Shown piece by piece: positions 1 to 6,037 of a stretch of 7,577 bases of DNA. A model generated the notes under the pieces. That model was not told where the DNA came from and did no database searches. It saw only the letters and a program-made list of their open reading frames with translations. Origin of the DNA: SLQH01 sp964612995. GTDB taxonomy: Bacteria > Planctomycetota > UBA11346. The stretch lies in the NCBI GenBank assembly GCA_964612995.1, contig CAZTGE010000175.1:1-7577 (forward strand), read 5' to 3'. The translations under genes were made by a program, and so were the position numbers. Numbering within the stretch: the stretch's first letter is position 1; the number at the start of each line of letters is the position of its first letter.

Positions 1-266
1 GATACCGGCGGCACCCGCTCCTCGCTCTTCCAGACCAGGCGCGCGTCCTCGATGTTGTCGATCAGGCGCAGCCCGGTGTCGATCCCGGCGCAACTGCGGC
101 CCGGTCCGAGCCAGTTGGGCCGGCCGGCGCGCCAGGCCTCCTTGGCCGCTTCGCTGGTGACGAAGGGCGGGTAGCGGAGCTGGTCATCGGCCGCGGTGAG
201 CACGGTGCACGTGGCGACGGCGCCGAAGAGTAGCACGGGGAGGAGGTTCTGTAGCAGGCGGTTCAT
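1..266 (-). CDS. Exported protein, probable PQQ-like beta-propeller, N-terminal part (runs off the left edge)
   Basis: The first 88 residues are visible, starting at an ATG at 266-264. The N-terminus looks like a Sec signal peptide: Arg3, then a hydrophobic stretch over about residues 4-25 with a likely cleavage after VLTA, before ADDQ. A Cys at residue 20 is not in a good lipobox, so a lipoprotein is less likely. The mature start contains RPNWLGPGRS and, further on, ARLVWKSEE. This resembles the 'W-x-GP-x-R ... W-K' opening of exported PQQ-like beta-propeller proteins common in Planctomycetes and Lentisphaerae. That is family resemblance by eye, since the propeller blades lie outside the window. 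A weak purine-rich ribosome site (AGAGAG) lies about 6 bases upstream. The start is 28 bases after the stop of the sulfatase relic, so it could be cotranscribed with the leftward uronate operon. Confidence is good for a secreted protein and moderate for the family. Confidence 0.55.
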   Translation of the reverse strand, partial: MNRLLQNLLPVLLFGAVATCTVLTAADDQLRYPPFVTSEAAKEAWRAGRPNWLGPGRSCAGIDTGLRLIDNIEDARLVWKSEERVPPV

Positions 267-294
267 GGCACACTCTCTTCAAGCGGGCGATGGC

Positions 295-474
295 TTACTC
301 GTCTATTTGCGCGTAGCTGAGGAATTCTTCCCGGTACCGTCGGTAGGCCAGGCATTCGACGGGTCCGTCGAGAAGCGGGTCGTTCGTGCTCCGCATCCAG
401 AGCGTCAATCGGCGGCGCGGGTCCTCGAGGATCTCGCCATGCGCCGGATCTGCGGCCAGATTATGGCGTTCTCG
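295..474 (-). pseudogene. Sulfatase C-terminal remnant
   Basis: Reading leftward in the frame that ends at the TAA at 297-295, about 59 codons spell a typical sulfatase C-terminus. It begins near RERHNLAADPAH, continues to LTLWMRSTNDPLLDGPV and ends LSYAQIDE. In intact sulfatases this follows the pattern 'N-L-A-x-DP ... W-M-x-x-T-x-DPLL-x-GPV'. The catalytic part, with the formylglycine Cys/Ser-x-Pro-x-Arg motif, is absent. The homology starts inside the end of the glycoside hydrolase gene, overlapping it by about 14 bases in another frame. It has no plausible start codon with a ribosome site; one internal ATG would give only 33 residues. I read it as debris from a sulfatase gene whose 5' part was deleted or replaced. 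It suggests the locus once handled a sulfated glycan. A small expressed peptide is an unlikely alternative. Confidence 0.6.
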
Positions 475-1855
475 GATACACCAACGCGCGTTCGACCAGG
501 GCCAGGGGGGAATCGCCGCAGGGCAGGTGGCCCCAGTCCCAGTCGCTGCCGGCCGGAGGGCCGAAGAGTTCGCCGGAAAGCAGGTCGAGCAGGAGCGGGT
601 CGGTCAGCGGTTGCGGCGGCAGGGCGCAGCGGGCGAGCGGTTCGCCGGCCAGACTCGGCGGCCGGCCGGTGTTCCACCAGGAGACCATGCCCGGGCGTGA
701 CGTGCCCTGCACGGTCCAGGCGTAGGCGGAGCACGGCGCCCGGGAGCCGCTCACCGGCAGCGCGGCGAGCGGTCGCAGCGGAAAGCGGTGGTCGAGCAGC
801 GTGAAGACGTGCTGGGCCGCGGCATAGCTCGGCTTGCGGTAGCGGACGCGGTGATCGGGGCCGGTGCAGAGCAGGCCCTTGGGATTGCGACCGGTGTAGA
901 GGCCCTTGCCGCCGCCGTAGTGCATGTCCGAGAGCTGGAAGAGATTCATCGGGATGCCCCGGACGTGGTGCGCCAGCAGGCGGCGCAGGTTCCAGACGGC
1001 CTGCTTGCGCTCCGACCAGTCGTACTCGCCGAGGGCCAGGAAGGCGATGGTCTCGGACGGTGCGCCGGTTTCGCCCTGGCGTAGGCTTGCGTGCGGGGCA
1101 TGACGCCGCAGCCGTTCGGCGAGCTCGGCCACCTCGTCGAAGCGGTCGTCGGGGTTGTGTGGGTAGTAGTGGTAGCTGAGTTCGTCGAGCAACCCGGCAT
1201 CGCCGGTCGTCGACAGGATGGTGAGGACGGCGGCGGCATAATCCACACGACCGCCGAGAGCCAGACCGACGATCCGCGCCGCCGGATCGCCGCCGCGCAC
1301 CCGCCGGGCGGTGTGCGCGAAGAAGACGGCGTAATCCGCCGGACCGGAGGCGGTGTGGTTCTCCGGTTCGTTCCAGATCTCCCAGGTGCTGACGCGATCG
1401 CGATAGCGTTGGACGACGGCGGTGACCCAGCGATCCCAGGCCCGCAGGGCCTCCGGCGTGCGCGGCCAGCCCTCCGACAGGCCGATGCCGCCGCCGCCGG
1501 GATAGGCGGGATTGCCGTAGCTGAGTTCGAGCCAGGGCCGGACCCCCTGCGCCAGGCAGCCATCGACGATGGCGTCGAGCCAGGCGAAGTCGAAGCGACC
1601 GTCGCCACGGTCGGTCTTGGCCCAGCCCGCCTGGACCCGGGCCTGGGTGGCGCCGAGTTCGCCGAGCAGCGGCCCGCTGTGGGCGAAGTCGGCGAAATCG
1701 CGGTCCAGGGTCTCGCAGCCGATGCTCCACGGCGAGGCGCCGATCGCGGCGGCGCTGCGGGTAGGCATCCGGCCGAGGCCGGTGCAGCCGGCCTCGACGA
1801 GTTGCACGGCGATGTCTCCGGCGAAACGCTGCGGACAGGAGTGGGCATGGCTCAC
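461..1855 (-). CDS. Cytoplasmic TIM-barrel glycoside hydrolase (clan A-like, GH39/GH5-like)
   Basis: A 464-residue protein with a clan A glycoside hydrolase pattern. Residues 72-120 resemble early barrel strands (ARVQAGWAK, then WLELSYGNPAYPG). WEIWNEPE at 158-165 puts the likely acid/base at Glu163. SYHYYPHNPD at 227-236 resembles the strand-6 His/Tyr motif, and RQGETGAPSE at 259-268 offers Glu262 as the likely nucleophile. The last ~100 residues look like a beta-rich accessory domain. No signal peptide is seen, so it should act in the cytoplasm on imported oligosaccharides. The start is a GTG at 1855-1853 with GAGGA 8 bases upstream. It lies 29 bases after the dehydrogenase gene and is the last gene of the uxaC operon, so release of a uronic acid is a reasonable guess. 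Substrate and exact family cannot be fixed by eye; GH39 includes xylosidases and iduronidases. Its last four codons and stop overlap the sulfatase relic. Confidence 0.8.
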   Translation of the reverse strand: MSHAHSCPQRFAGDIAVQLVEAGCTGLGRMPTRSAAAIGASPWSIGCETLDRDFADFAHSGPLLGELGATQARVQAGWAKTDRGDGRFDFAWLDAIVDGCLAQGVRPWLELSYGNPAYPGGGGIGLSEGWPRTPEALRAWDRWVTAVVQRYRDRVSTWEIWNEPENHTASGPADYAVFFAHTARRVRGGDPAARIVGLALGGRVDYAAAVLTILSTTGDAGLLDELSYHYYPHNPDDRFDEVAELAERLRRHAPHASLRQGETGAPSETIAFLALGEYDWSERKQAVWNLRRLLAHHVRGIPMNLFQLSDMHYGGGKGLYTGRNPKGLLCTGPDHRVRYRKPSYAAAQHVFTLLDHRFPLRPLAALPVSGSRAPCSAYAWTVQGTSRPGMVSWWNTGRPPSLAGEPLARCALPPQPLTDPLLLDLLSGELFGPPAGSDWDWGHLPCGDSPLALVERALVYPRTP

Positions 1856-1884
1856 GGGCGAGATCCTCGATACCGGCGGAGATT

Positions 1885-2727
1885 TCAGGTGCCGGGGCAG
1901 GCCAGGAAGCCGCCGTCGACGGGTACGGTGATGCCGGTGGTGAAGCCGGCCGCCTGATCATCGAGCAGCCAGTTCATGCAACCGAGCAGTTCCGCCGGCT
2001 CGCCGAAGCGGCCGAGCGGGGTGTGGTGGAGGACCTGGGCGCCGCGTTCGCTCGGCTTGCCATCCTGGTCGAAGAGCAGGGTGCGGCTGCGTTCGTTGAG
2101 GAAGAAGCCCGGGGCGATGGCGTTGACGCGGATACCGGCCGGAGCCAGATAGGCGGCGAGCCATTGGGTGAAGCTGACCACCGCCGCCTTGGCGGCGGCG
2201 TAGGGGGCGATCTTCGACAAGGGCCGGAAACTGGCCATCGAGGCCATGGTGATGATGGCCCCGCCGCCGGCACGGGCCATGGGACGGGCGAAGATCTGGG
2301 ACGGGATCACCGTGCCCATCAGGTTGAGGTCGACCTCGCGCCGGAAGATCTCGAGATCGGCGTTCAGGAAGCCGCGCTCGTCGCCGTGCGCGTCCAGCTC
2401 GGCCGGGGTGAAGGCGGTCTGGCTGGTGACGCTGCCGGGCAGTTTGCCGCCGGCGCCGTTGATCAGGATGCGGCAGGGGCCGAGCGTGTCCGCGATCAGG
2501 TCGGCGGCCTCGGTGATGGCCGCCGCATCGGTGACGTCGACGGGGACGCACTGCGCGCTGCCGCCGGCGGTGGTGATGGTCGCGGCGACGGTCTCGAGAC
2601 TGGCAAGGCTGCGGCCGAGCAGCGCGACCCGCGCGCCCTGGCGGGCCAGTTCGATGGCCATGGCCGAGCACAAGGTACCGCCGGCTCCGGTGATGACCGC
2701 GGTGCGGTCGGCGAATCGTCCACTCAT
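1885..2727 (-). CDS. SDR-family oxidoreductase, probable D-mannonate oxidoreductase (fructuronate reductase)
   Basis: A 280-residue short-chain dehydrogenase. The nucleotide-binding loop is TGAGGTLCSAMA (residues 13-24), where the usual second Gly-x-Gly is replaced by a 'GTLC' form. I associate this form with the SDR-type mannonate oxidoreductases found beside uxuA in Firmicutes and Thermotoga. Other marks are DVTD at 64-67, NGAGG at 90-94, Ser163, and the catalytic Tyr176-x3-Lys180. FTQWLAAYLA (186-195), APGFF (205-209) and PVDGGF (269-274) are also typical of that subgroup. It would reduce D-fructuronate to D-mannonate with NAD(P)H, doing the job of classical UxuB with an unrelated fold. 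The start is ATG 2727-2725, with GGAG 8 bases upstream. It overlaps the uxaC stop by 4 bases (ATGA), so translation is probably coupled. A longer upstream open frame exists but lies over uxaC and is not needed. Gluconate 5-dehydrogenase-like activity is the main alternative. Confidence 0.87.
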   Translation of the reverse strand: MSGRFADRTAVITGAGGTLCSAMAIELARQGARVALLGRSLASLETVAATITTAGGSAQCVPVDVTDAAAITEAADLIADTLGPCRILINGAGGKLPGSVTSQTAFTPAELDAHGDERGFLNADLEIFRREVDLNLMGTVIPSQIFARPMARAGGGAIITMASMASFRPLSKIAPYAAAKAAVVSFTQWLAAYLAPAGIRVNAIAPGFFLNERSRTLLFDQDGKPSERGAQVLHHTPLGRFGEPAELLGCMNWLLDDQAAGFTTGITVPVDGGFLACPGT

Positions 2728-4157
2728 GATGCTTTCTCCGTCTGCCCTGACAGCCCCAGCTGCCGGGCCGCGTTGTCGTGACAGACGGCGCCGATCAGTT
2801 CGGCCAACAGCGCCTGGTCGTCGGGCAGTTCGCCCGCCTCCACCCAGTCGCCGAGCAGGCCGCAGAAGATGCGCCGGAAATACTGGTGGCGGAGCATGGA
2901 CAAAAGACAACGGGCATCCGTGGTCATGCCGATGAAGCGCCCCAGCAGGCCGTGATTGGCCACCGCGCAGAGCTGGCGACGGATACCGTCGCGGTGGTCG
3001 TTGTACCACCAGGCCGGCCCCAGCTGCACCGCCGCCGGCAGGCCTTCGCGGCGGAACGAACCGGCGAGCGTGGCCAGCATCTCGGTGTCACCGGGGTTGA
3101 GCGGGAAGAGCACCGTGCGCGGCAGATGGTCGGCCTCTTCGAGATCATCGAGCAGGCGGCACAGGGGAACGACGTCCAGGGACGGGCCCATGGCGGCGTA
3201 ACCGCCGGCCGCCCCCACCGTCTGGGCGGTGCGGGTGCTGGTGTCGCGCAGGGCGCCGAGGTGCAGCAGCAGCGTCCATCCGCGGCGGGCGTATTCGCCG
3301 CCGAGCCAGCGCAGCAGATGGGCCTGCAGACCGGCGACTTCGGCCGCGCTGACCGGCGCTCCGGCGCGGCATCGGCGGAAGACCGCCGCGGCCTGGTCGG
3401 CGGCGATGGGTTTCAGGTCGACGCGGTCCAGGCTGTGATCGCAGACCACGCCACCGGCGGCGGCAAAGGCGTCGAGTCGCCGGCCCAACGCCGCCCGATA
3501 GCCGTCGAGATCGGCGATGGGGTGTCCGGCCTGGGCGGCCAGGCTGTCGACCCAGGCGGGGAAGCCGGGCGCCGTCACCGCCAGGGCGGCGTCGGCGCGC
3601 AGCGACGGCAACAGCCGCGCCGCGTCGGTGCCGGCGCCGGCGCCGGCAGCCGCGCGCCGGTGCTCGCCGAGGTCGTCGAGCCAGGCATCGCTGCTGCAGA
3701 CGACGGCGACCCCTGCCCGGCGCAACAGCGCCCGCGGCCGGTAGGCGGGATCGGCGAGGCGTTCGGAGGCGGCGTGGAAGATGGACTCGGCATTGTGCGC
3801 ACCGAGCGGCTCGTGAATGCCGAACCAGTGCCGCAGCTCCAGGTGGCTCCAGTGATAGAGCGGGTTGCCGGCCAGCTGCGGCAGGGTCGCGGCCCAGGCC
3901 CGGAAACGCTCCAGCGGCGGGGCATCACCGGTGATCACCGCCTCCGGCACGCCGTTGATCCGCATCGCCCGCCACTTGTAGGGGTCACCGTCGATCCACA
4001 GGGCGCTGAGGTCGGCGAAGGGCCGATCCTCGACGAGGAGCGACGGCGCGAGGTGGCTGTGGAAATCGATGATCGGGGCGGCTACCGCGTGCTCGTGGTA
4101 GAGCCGGCGGGCGGTGGGCGTGGGCAGGAAGACCTGATCGCCGAAGAATTCGGACAT
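2724..4157 (-). CDS. uxaC: Glucuronate (uronate) isomerase
   Basis: A 477-residue member of the UxaC family in the amidohydrolase superfamily. It interconverts D-glucuronate and D-fructuronate, or D-galacturonate and D-tagaturonate, in the cytoplasm. Recognisable blocks are IIDFHSHLAP (metal-site His33 and His35), YKWRAMR (60-66), GNPLYHWSHLELR (97-109), LPSLRAD (183-189), CDHSLD (Asp240, His241), HLGALR (299-304), LNPGD (353-357), AWWYND (382-387) and TTDARCLLS (412-420, Asp414). Length matches the usual ~470. Two loops differ from the E. coli type: TTDDP becomes SSDAW at 155-159, and the GFDSI block is replaced near 318-330. I chose ATG 4157 because the family begins just before the 'F-L-x-x-x-x-A-x-R-L-Y-H' segment and CGAGG lies 5 bases upstream. 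A GTG at 4184 would add nine unneeded residues. It is the first gene of the leftward operon, divergent from the IclR regulator. Confidence 0.95.
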   Translation of the reverse strand: MSEFFGDQVFLPTPTARRLYHEHAVAAPIIDFHSHLAPSLLVEDRPFADLSALWIDGDPYKWRAMRINGVPEAVITGDAPPLERFRAWAATLPQLAGNPLYHWSHLELRHWFGIHEPLGAHNAESIFHAASERLADPAYRPRALLRRAGVAVVCSSDAWLDDLGEHRRAAAGAGAGTDAARLLPSLRADAALAVTAPGFPAWVDSLAAQAGHPIADLDGYRAALGRRLDAFAAAGGVVCDHSLDRVDLKPIAADQAAAVFRRCRAGAPVSAAEVAGLQAHLLRWLGGEYARRGWTLLLHLGALRDTSTRTAQTVGAAGGYAAMGPSLDVVPLCRLLDDLEEADHLPRTVLFPLNPGDTEMLATLAGSFRREGLPAAVQLGPAWWYNDHRDGIRRQLCAVANHGLLGRFIGMTTDARCLLSMLRHQYFRRIFCGLLGDWVEAGELPDDQALLAELIGAVCHDNAARQLGLSGQTEKAS

Positions 4158-4162
4158 GAGGA

Positions 4163-4167
4163 CCTCG
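4163..4167 (-). promoter_or_regulatory. Ribosome binding site for uxaC
   Basis: On the minus strand CGAGG lies 5 bases before the ATG at 4157. It supports that start over the in-frame GTG at 4184, which has no comparable site in front of it. The spacing is a little short but workable. Confidence 0.55.
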
Positions 4168-4204
4168 TTATGGCCGACGTTCACCCGGCCCGCTGGGAAG
4201 AAGG

Positions 4205-4231
4205 CTATTGACCAACCGTAGTAGTCAATAG
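4205..4231. promoter_or_regulatory. Candidate operator: perfect 8-bp inverted repeat between the divergent operons
   Basis: CTATTGAC at 4205-4212 is exactly inverted as GTCAATAG at 4224-4231, separated by 11 bases. The palindrome lies in the AT-richer gap between uxaC and the IclR gene, 47 bases from the uxaC ATG and 29 bases from the iclR ATG. Each arm contains TTGAC reading into its own operon, so a bound regulator could cover a -35 element on both sides. A further TAGTCA at 4243-4248 repeats the one at 4222-4227 with 21-bp spacing, about two helical turns. IclR proteins commonly bind such palindromes near their own gene, so the neighbouring IclR protein is the natural candidate. The pairing of site and protein is inference. 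Confidence 0.65.
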
Positions 4232-4236
4232 AGAAT
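4208..4236 (+). promoter_or_regulatory. Candidate sigma-70-like promoter for iclR-uxuA-rraA
   Basis: A TTGACC at 4208-4213 (5 of 6 to the -35 consensus) is followed after exactly 17 bases by GAGAAT at 4231-4236 (4 of 6 to the -10 consensus). Transcription would start near 4243, just before the ribosome site at 4250. The -35 lies in the left operator arm, which would allow autoregulation. On the minus strand TTGACT (4228-4223) could serve uxaC, but I see no good -10 at normal spacing for it. Confidence 0.4.
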
Positions 4237-4249
4237 GCAGTCTAGTCAC

Positions 4250-4254
4250 AGGAG
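4250..4254 (+). promoter_or_regulatory. Ribosome binding site for the IclR regulator
   Basis: AGGAG lies 6 bases before the ATG at 4261. It fixes that start and argues against an out-of-frame ATG at 4235. Confidence 0.75.
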
Positions 4255-4260
4255 AATAGC

Positions 4261-5019
4261 ATGGGGCAACCCTCGGCCCACCCGAGCGCCGGACACCGCA
4301 TCCCGGTGCTGGAAAAGGCGATCGGCGTCATCGAGGCGATCGCCAGCGGGACGGCCGGTCAGGGCTCGGCTGCCCTGGCCCGGGCGACCGGCGCCAGCCA
4401 GTCGACGGTCTACCGGATCCTCAAGACCCTGGAGCGGGCGGATTGGATCCGGCTTCGCGACGACGGTGGCCATGCGCTGGGCGCGGGACTGCTCGGCCTG
4501 GTCTGCGAGCATGATGATCTGGCGCGGATCGCGGCCCTGGCCCAACCGCAACTCGATGCCCTGGCGCGGGACTTCCAGGTGACCGCCAAACTCTCCGTGC
4601 GTCAGGGTCAGGAGCAGCTGACCCTGGCGGTGGGACAGCCACGCGTCCCCATCGCCATCCTGGCCCCGGTCGGGGTGCCTTTTCCGGTGGTCCACGCGGC
4701 TTCGGGCGCGGCCCTGCTCAGCGGCCTCGACGCCGACGAGCTGGAGACGCTGATCAGTCGGACCCCGGCCGAGCACTGGCACCATGAGCAGCCCGACGCC
4801 CTGCGCCGACGCGTCGCCGCCTGTCAAAGCGATGGCTGGTGCGCCAACCTCGGCGTCCACCCCCAGGGCATCGATGCCCTGGCCGCTCCGGTACGCGCTG
4901 GCCCGCTGCCGCTGGCCCTGAGCCTGATCGGCCACCGTGGCGACTTCCGCGAGGAGGTCCTGCCGCACCAGAGCCGGCGCCTGCGAAATGCCGCGCGAGG
5001 CCTGGCGGTGCAGCTGTGA
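4261..5019 (+). CDS. IclR-family transcriptional regulator
   Basis: A 252-residue protein of normal IclR length. Residues 13-75 form the winged helix-turn-helix: PVLEKAIGVIEAI begins it, the helix-turn-helix covers about 36-58 (ALARATGASQSTVYRILKTL), and the wing follows around DWIRLRDDGGHALG. Residues ~85-250 are the effector domain, with family marks in VHAASGAALLSG, then GWCANLGVHPQGIDALAAPV, and a C-terminal VLPHQSRRLRNAARGL helix. IclR proteins of uronate loci (KdgR type) sense pathway intermediates such as KDG, and the gene order suggests the same here, but the ligand is not visible. It is transcribed away from uxaC across a region with a strong palindrome, so it probably controls both operons and itself. 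Its stop overlaps the start of uxuA by four bases (GTGA). The family call is secure and the KdgR-like role is inferred from context. Confidence 0.93.
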   Translation: MGQPSAHPSAGHRIPVLEKAIGVIEAIASGTAGQGSAALARATGASQSTVYRILKTLERADWIRLRDDGGHALGAGLLGLVCEHDDLARIAALAQPQLDALARDFQVTAKLSVRQGQEQLTLAVGQPRVPIAILAPVGVPFPVVHAASGAALLSGLDADELETLISRTPAEHWHHEQPDALRRRVAACQSDGWCANLGVHPQGIDALAAPVRAGPLPLALSLIGHRGDFREEVLPHQSRRLRNAARGLAVQL

Positions 5020-5990
5020 TCCTCGCCGACTTCCTCCCGGCGCAGCCGGACCTGCTGTGGCAGCGAGCCCTCCAGGCCGGGGTCACCCACGCCATCGTCA
5101 AACTGCACCCGGACCTGACCGGCGAGGCGCCGCCCTGGGACCGCGACGTGTTGCATCGGGCCCAGGCCCGTTTCGCGGCGGCCGGCCTGCGGCTGATCGG
5201 TCTGGAGGGGGATCAGTTCGACATGACCCGCATCAAAGAGGGGCAGGCGGGCCGGGACGAGGATCTCGAACGCTACCGGCGGATGCTGGGCAACATGGGC
5301 GAGCTGGGCATCCCGCTGCTGTGCTACAATTTCATGGCCCGTATCGGCTGGTTCCGCACCAGCGTCACGGTGGCGGAACGCGGCGGCGCCCAGGTCAGCG
5401 CCTTTTCCTCCGGCGCGGCCCTGCGGCTGCCACCGCTGCCCGGGGCACCGCTGTGCGAAGAGCAGCTCTGGGATCATTATGGCTATTTCCTGCACGCCGT
5501 GCTGCCCGCGGCCGAGCGCGCCGGCGTGCGCCTGGGCCTGCACCCTGACGATCCGCCGGTCTCGCCGCTGCGCGGCGTGCCCCGCATCCTCCGCAGTGGC
5601 GGCGCGATGGAGCGCGCCCTGTCGCTGAGCGCCAGCCCCAGCCACGGCCTCACCTTCTGCCAGGGGACGTTCGTCGCGATGGGCGAGGATCCTGCCGAAC
5701 TGGCCCGGCGCTTCGCCGAGCGCGGGCGCATCGTCTTGGTCCATTTCCGCGACGTGCGCGCCACCGCCGACGGCTTCTGCGAGACCTTCCACGACAACGG
5801 CCCCACCGACATGGCGGCGATGCTCCGCCTCTATCGCGACCTGGGGCCCGACGTGCCGATCCGGGTCGACCACGTCCCCACCCTCGCCGGCGAGGCCAAC
5901 GCCGAGCCCGGCTATGCCAGTCTCGGTCGCCTGTTCGCCCTCGGCTATCTCAAGGGCCTGTGCGAGGCGCAGGGCATCGCGCTGACCTGA
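5016..5990 (+). CDS. uxuA: Mannonate dehydratase
   Basis: A 324-residue TIM-barrel enzyme of the UxuA family that dehydrates D-mannonate to 2-keto-3-deoxy-D-gluconate. Clear signatures are CYNFMARIGWFRTS (103-116), LGLHPDDPP (173-181), GLTFCQG (211-217), VHFRDV (242-247), ETFHDNGPTDM (256-266), DHVPTLAGE (285-293) and GYLKGL (310-315). The expected metal ligands are all present: His176, Cys215, His243 and Asp285. The spacing between the first three agrees with what I recall for characterised bacterial enzymes. It is shorter than the E. coli protein (~394 residues), as in the compact form of the family. The start is a GTG at 5016 that overlaps the regulator's TGA; the first in-frame ATG is about 70 codons later, inside conserved sequence. 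The ribosome site is weak, so initiation probably depends on coupling to iclR. It supplies the third step after UxaC and the SDR. Confidence 0.95.
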   Translation: MILADFLPAQPDLLWQRALQAGVTHAIVKLHPDLTGEAPPWDRDVLHRAQARFAAAGLRLIGLEGDQFDMTRIKEGQAGRDEDLERYRRMLGNMGELGIPLLCYNFMARIGWFRTSVTVAERGGAQVSAFSSGAALRLPPLPGAPLCEEQLWDHYGYFLHAVLPAAERAGVRLGLHPDDPPVSPLRGVPRILRSGGAMERALSLSASPSHGLTFCQGTFVAMGEDPAELARRFAERGRIVLVHFRDVRATADGFCETFHDNGPTDMAAMLRLYRDLGPDVPIRVDHVPTLAGEANAEPGYASLGRLFALGYLKGLCEAQGIALT

Positions 5991-6037
5991 TCCCCCTTCC
6001 CCTGTCTGCACCCTCACCTGTAACCTGGAGTACCGCC

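Noticed and set aside
1869..1879. GATACCGGCGG also present at 1-11
   Set aside because: An 11-bp match in GC-rich DNA, explainable by chance.
405..1961. A 518-codon minus-strand frame overlapping the hydrolase
   Set aside because: Arg/Pro-rich shadow frame; the 461-1855 frame carries the conserved WEIWNEPE motif and a ribosome site.
1885..3009. A longer start for the dehydrogenase
   Set aside because: The extra N-terminus lies inside uxaC and is Arg/Pro-rich. The ATG at 2727 has a ribosome site, and the Rossmann motif begins at the usual distance from it.
2778..4211. A 477-codon open frame on the plus strand opposite uxaC
   Set aside because: It is antisense to a well-supported enzyme gene, has no family features and is explained by the third-position GC bias of uxaC.
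4235..4582. Plus-strand frame starting at ATG 4235
   Set aside because: Out of frame with the IclR protein and Arg/Ser/Pro-rich; a shadow of the regulator gene.
4824..6017. A 397-codon open frame on the minus strand opposite iclR and uxuA
   Set aside because: Low-complexity composition, no motif, and both plus-strand genes have clear domains.
5960..6037. In-frame upstream start for the RraA-like gene
   Set aside because: The ATG at 5960 overlaps uxuA and adds a non-family segment; the ATG at 6038 has GGAG at ideal spacing.
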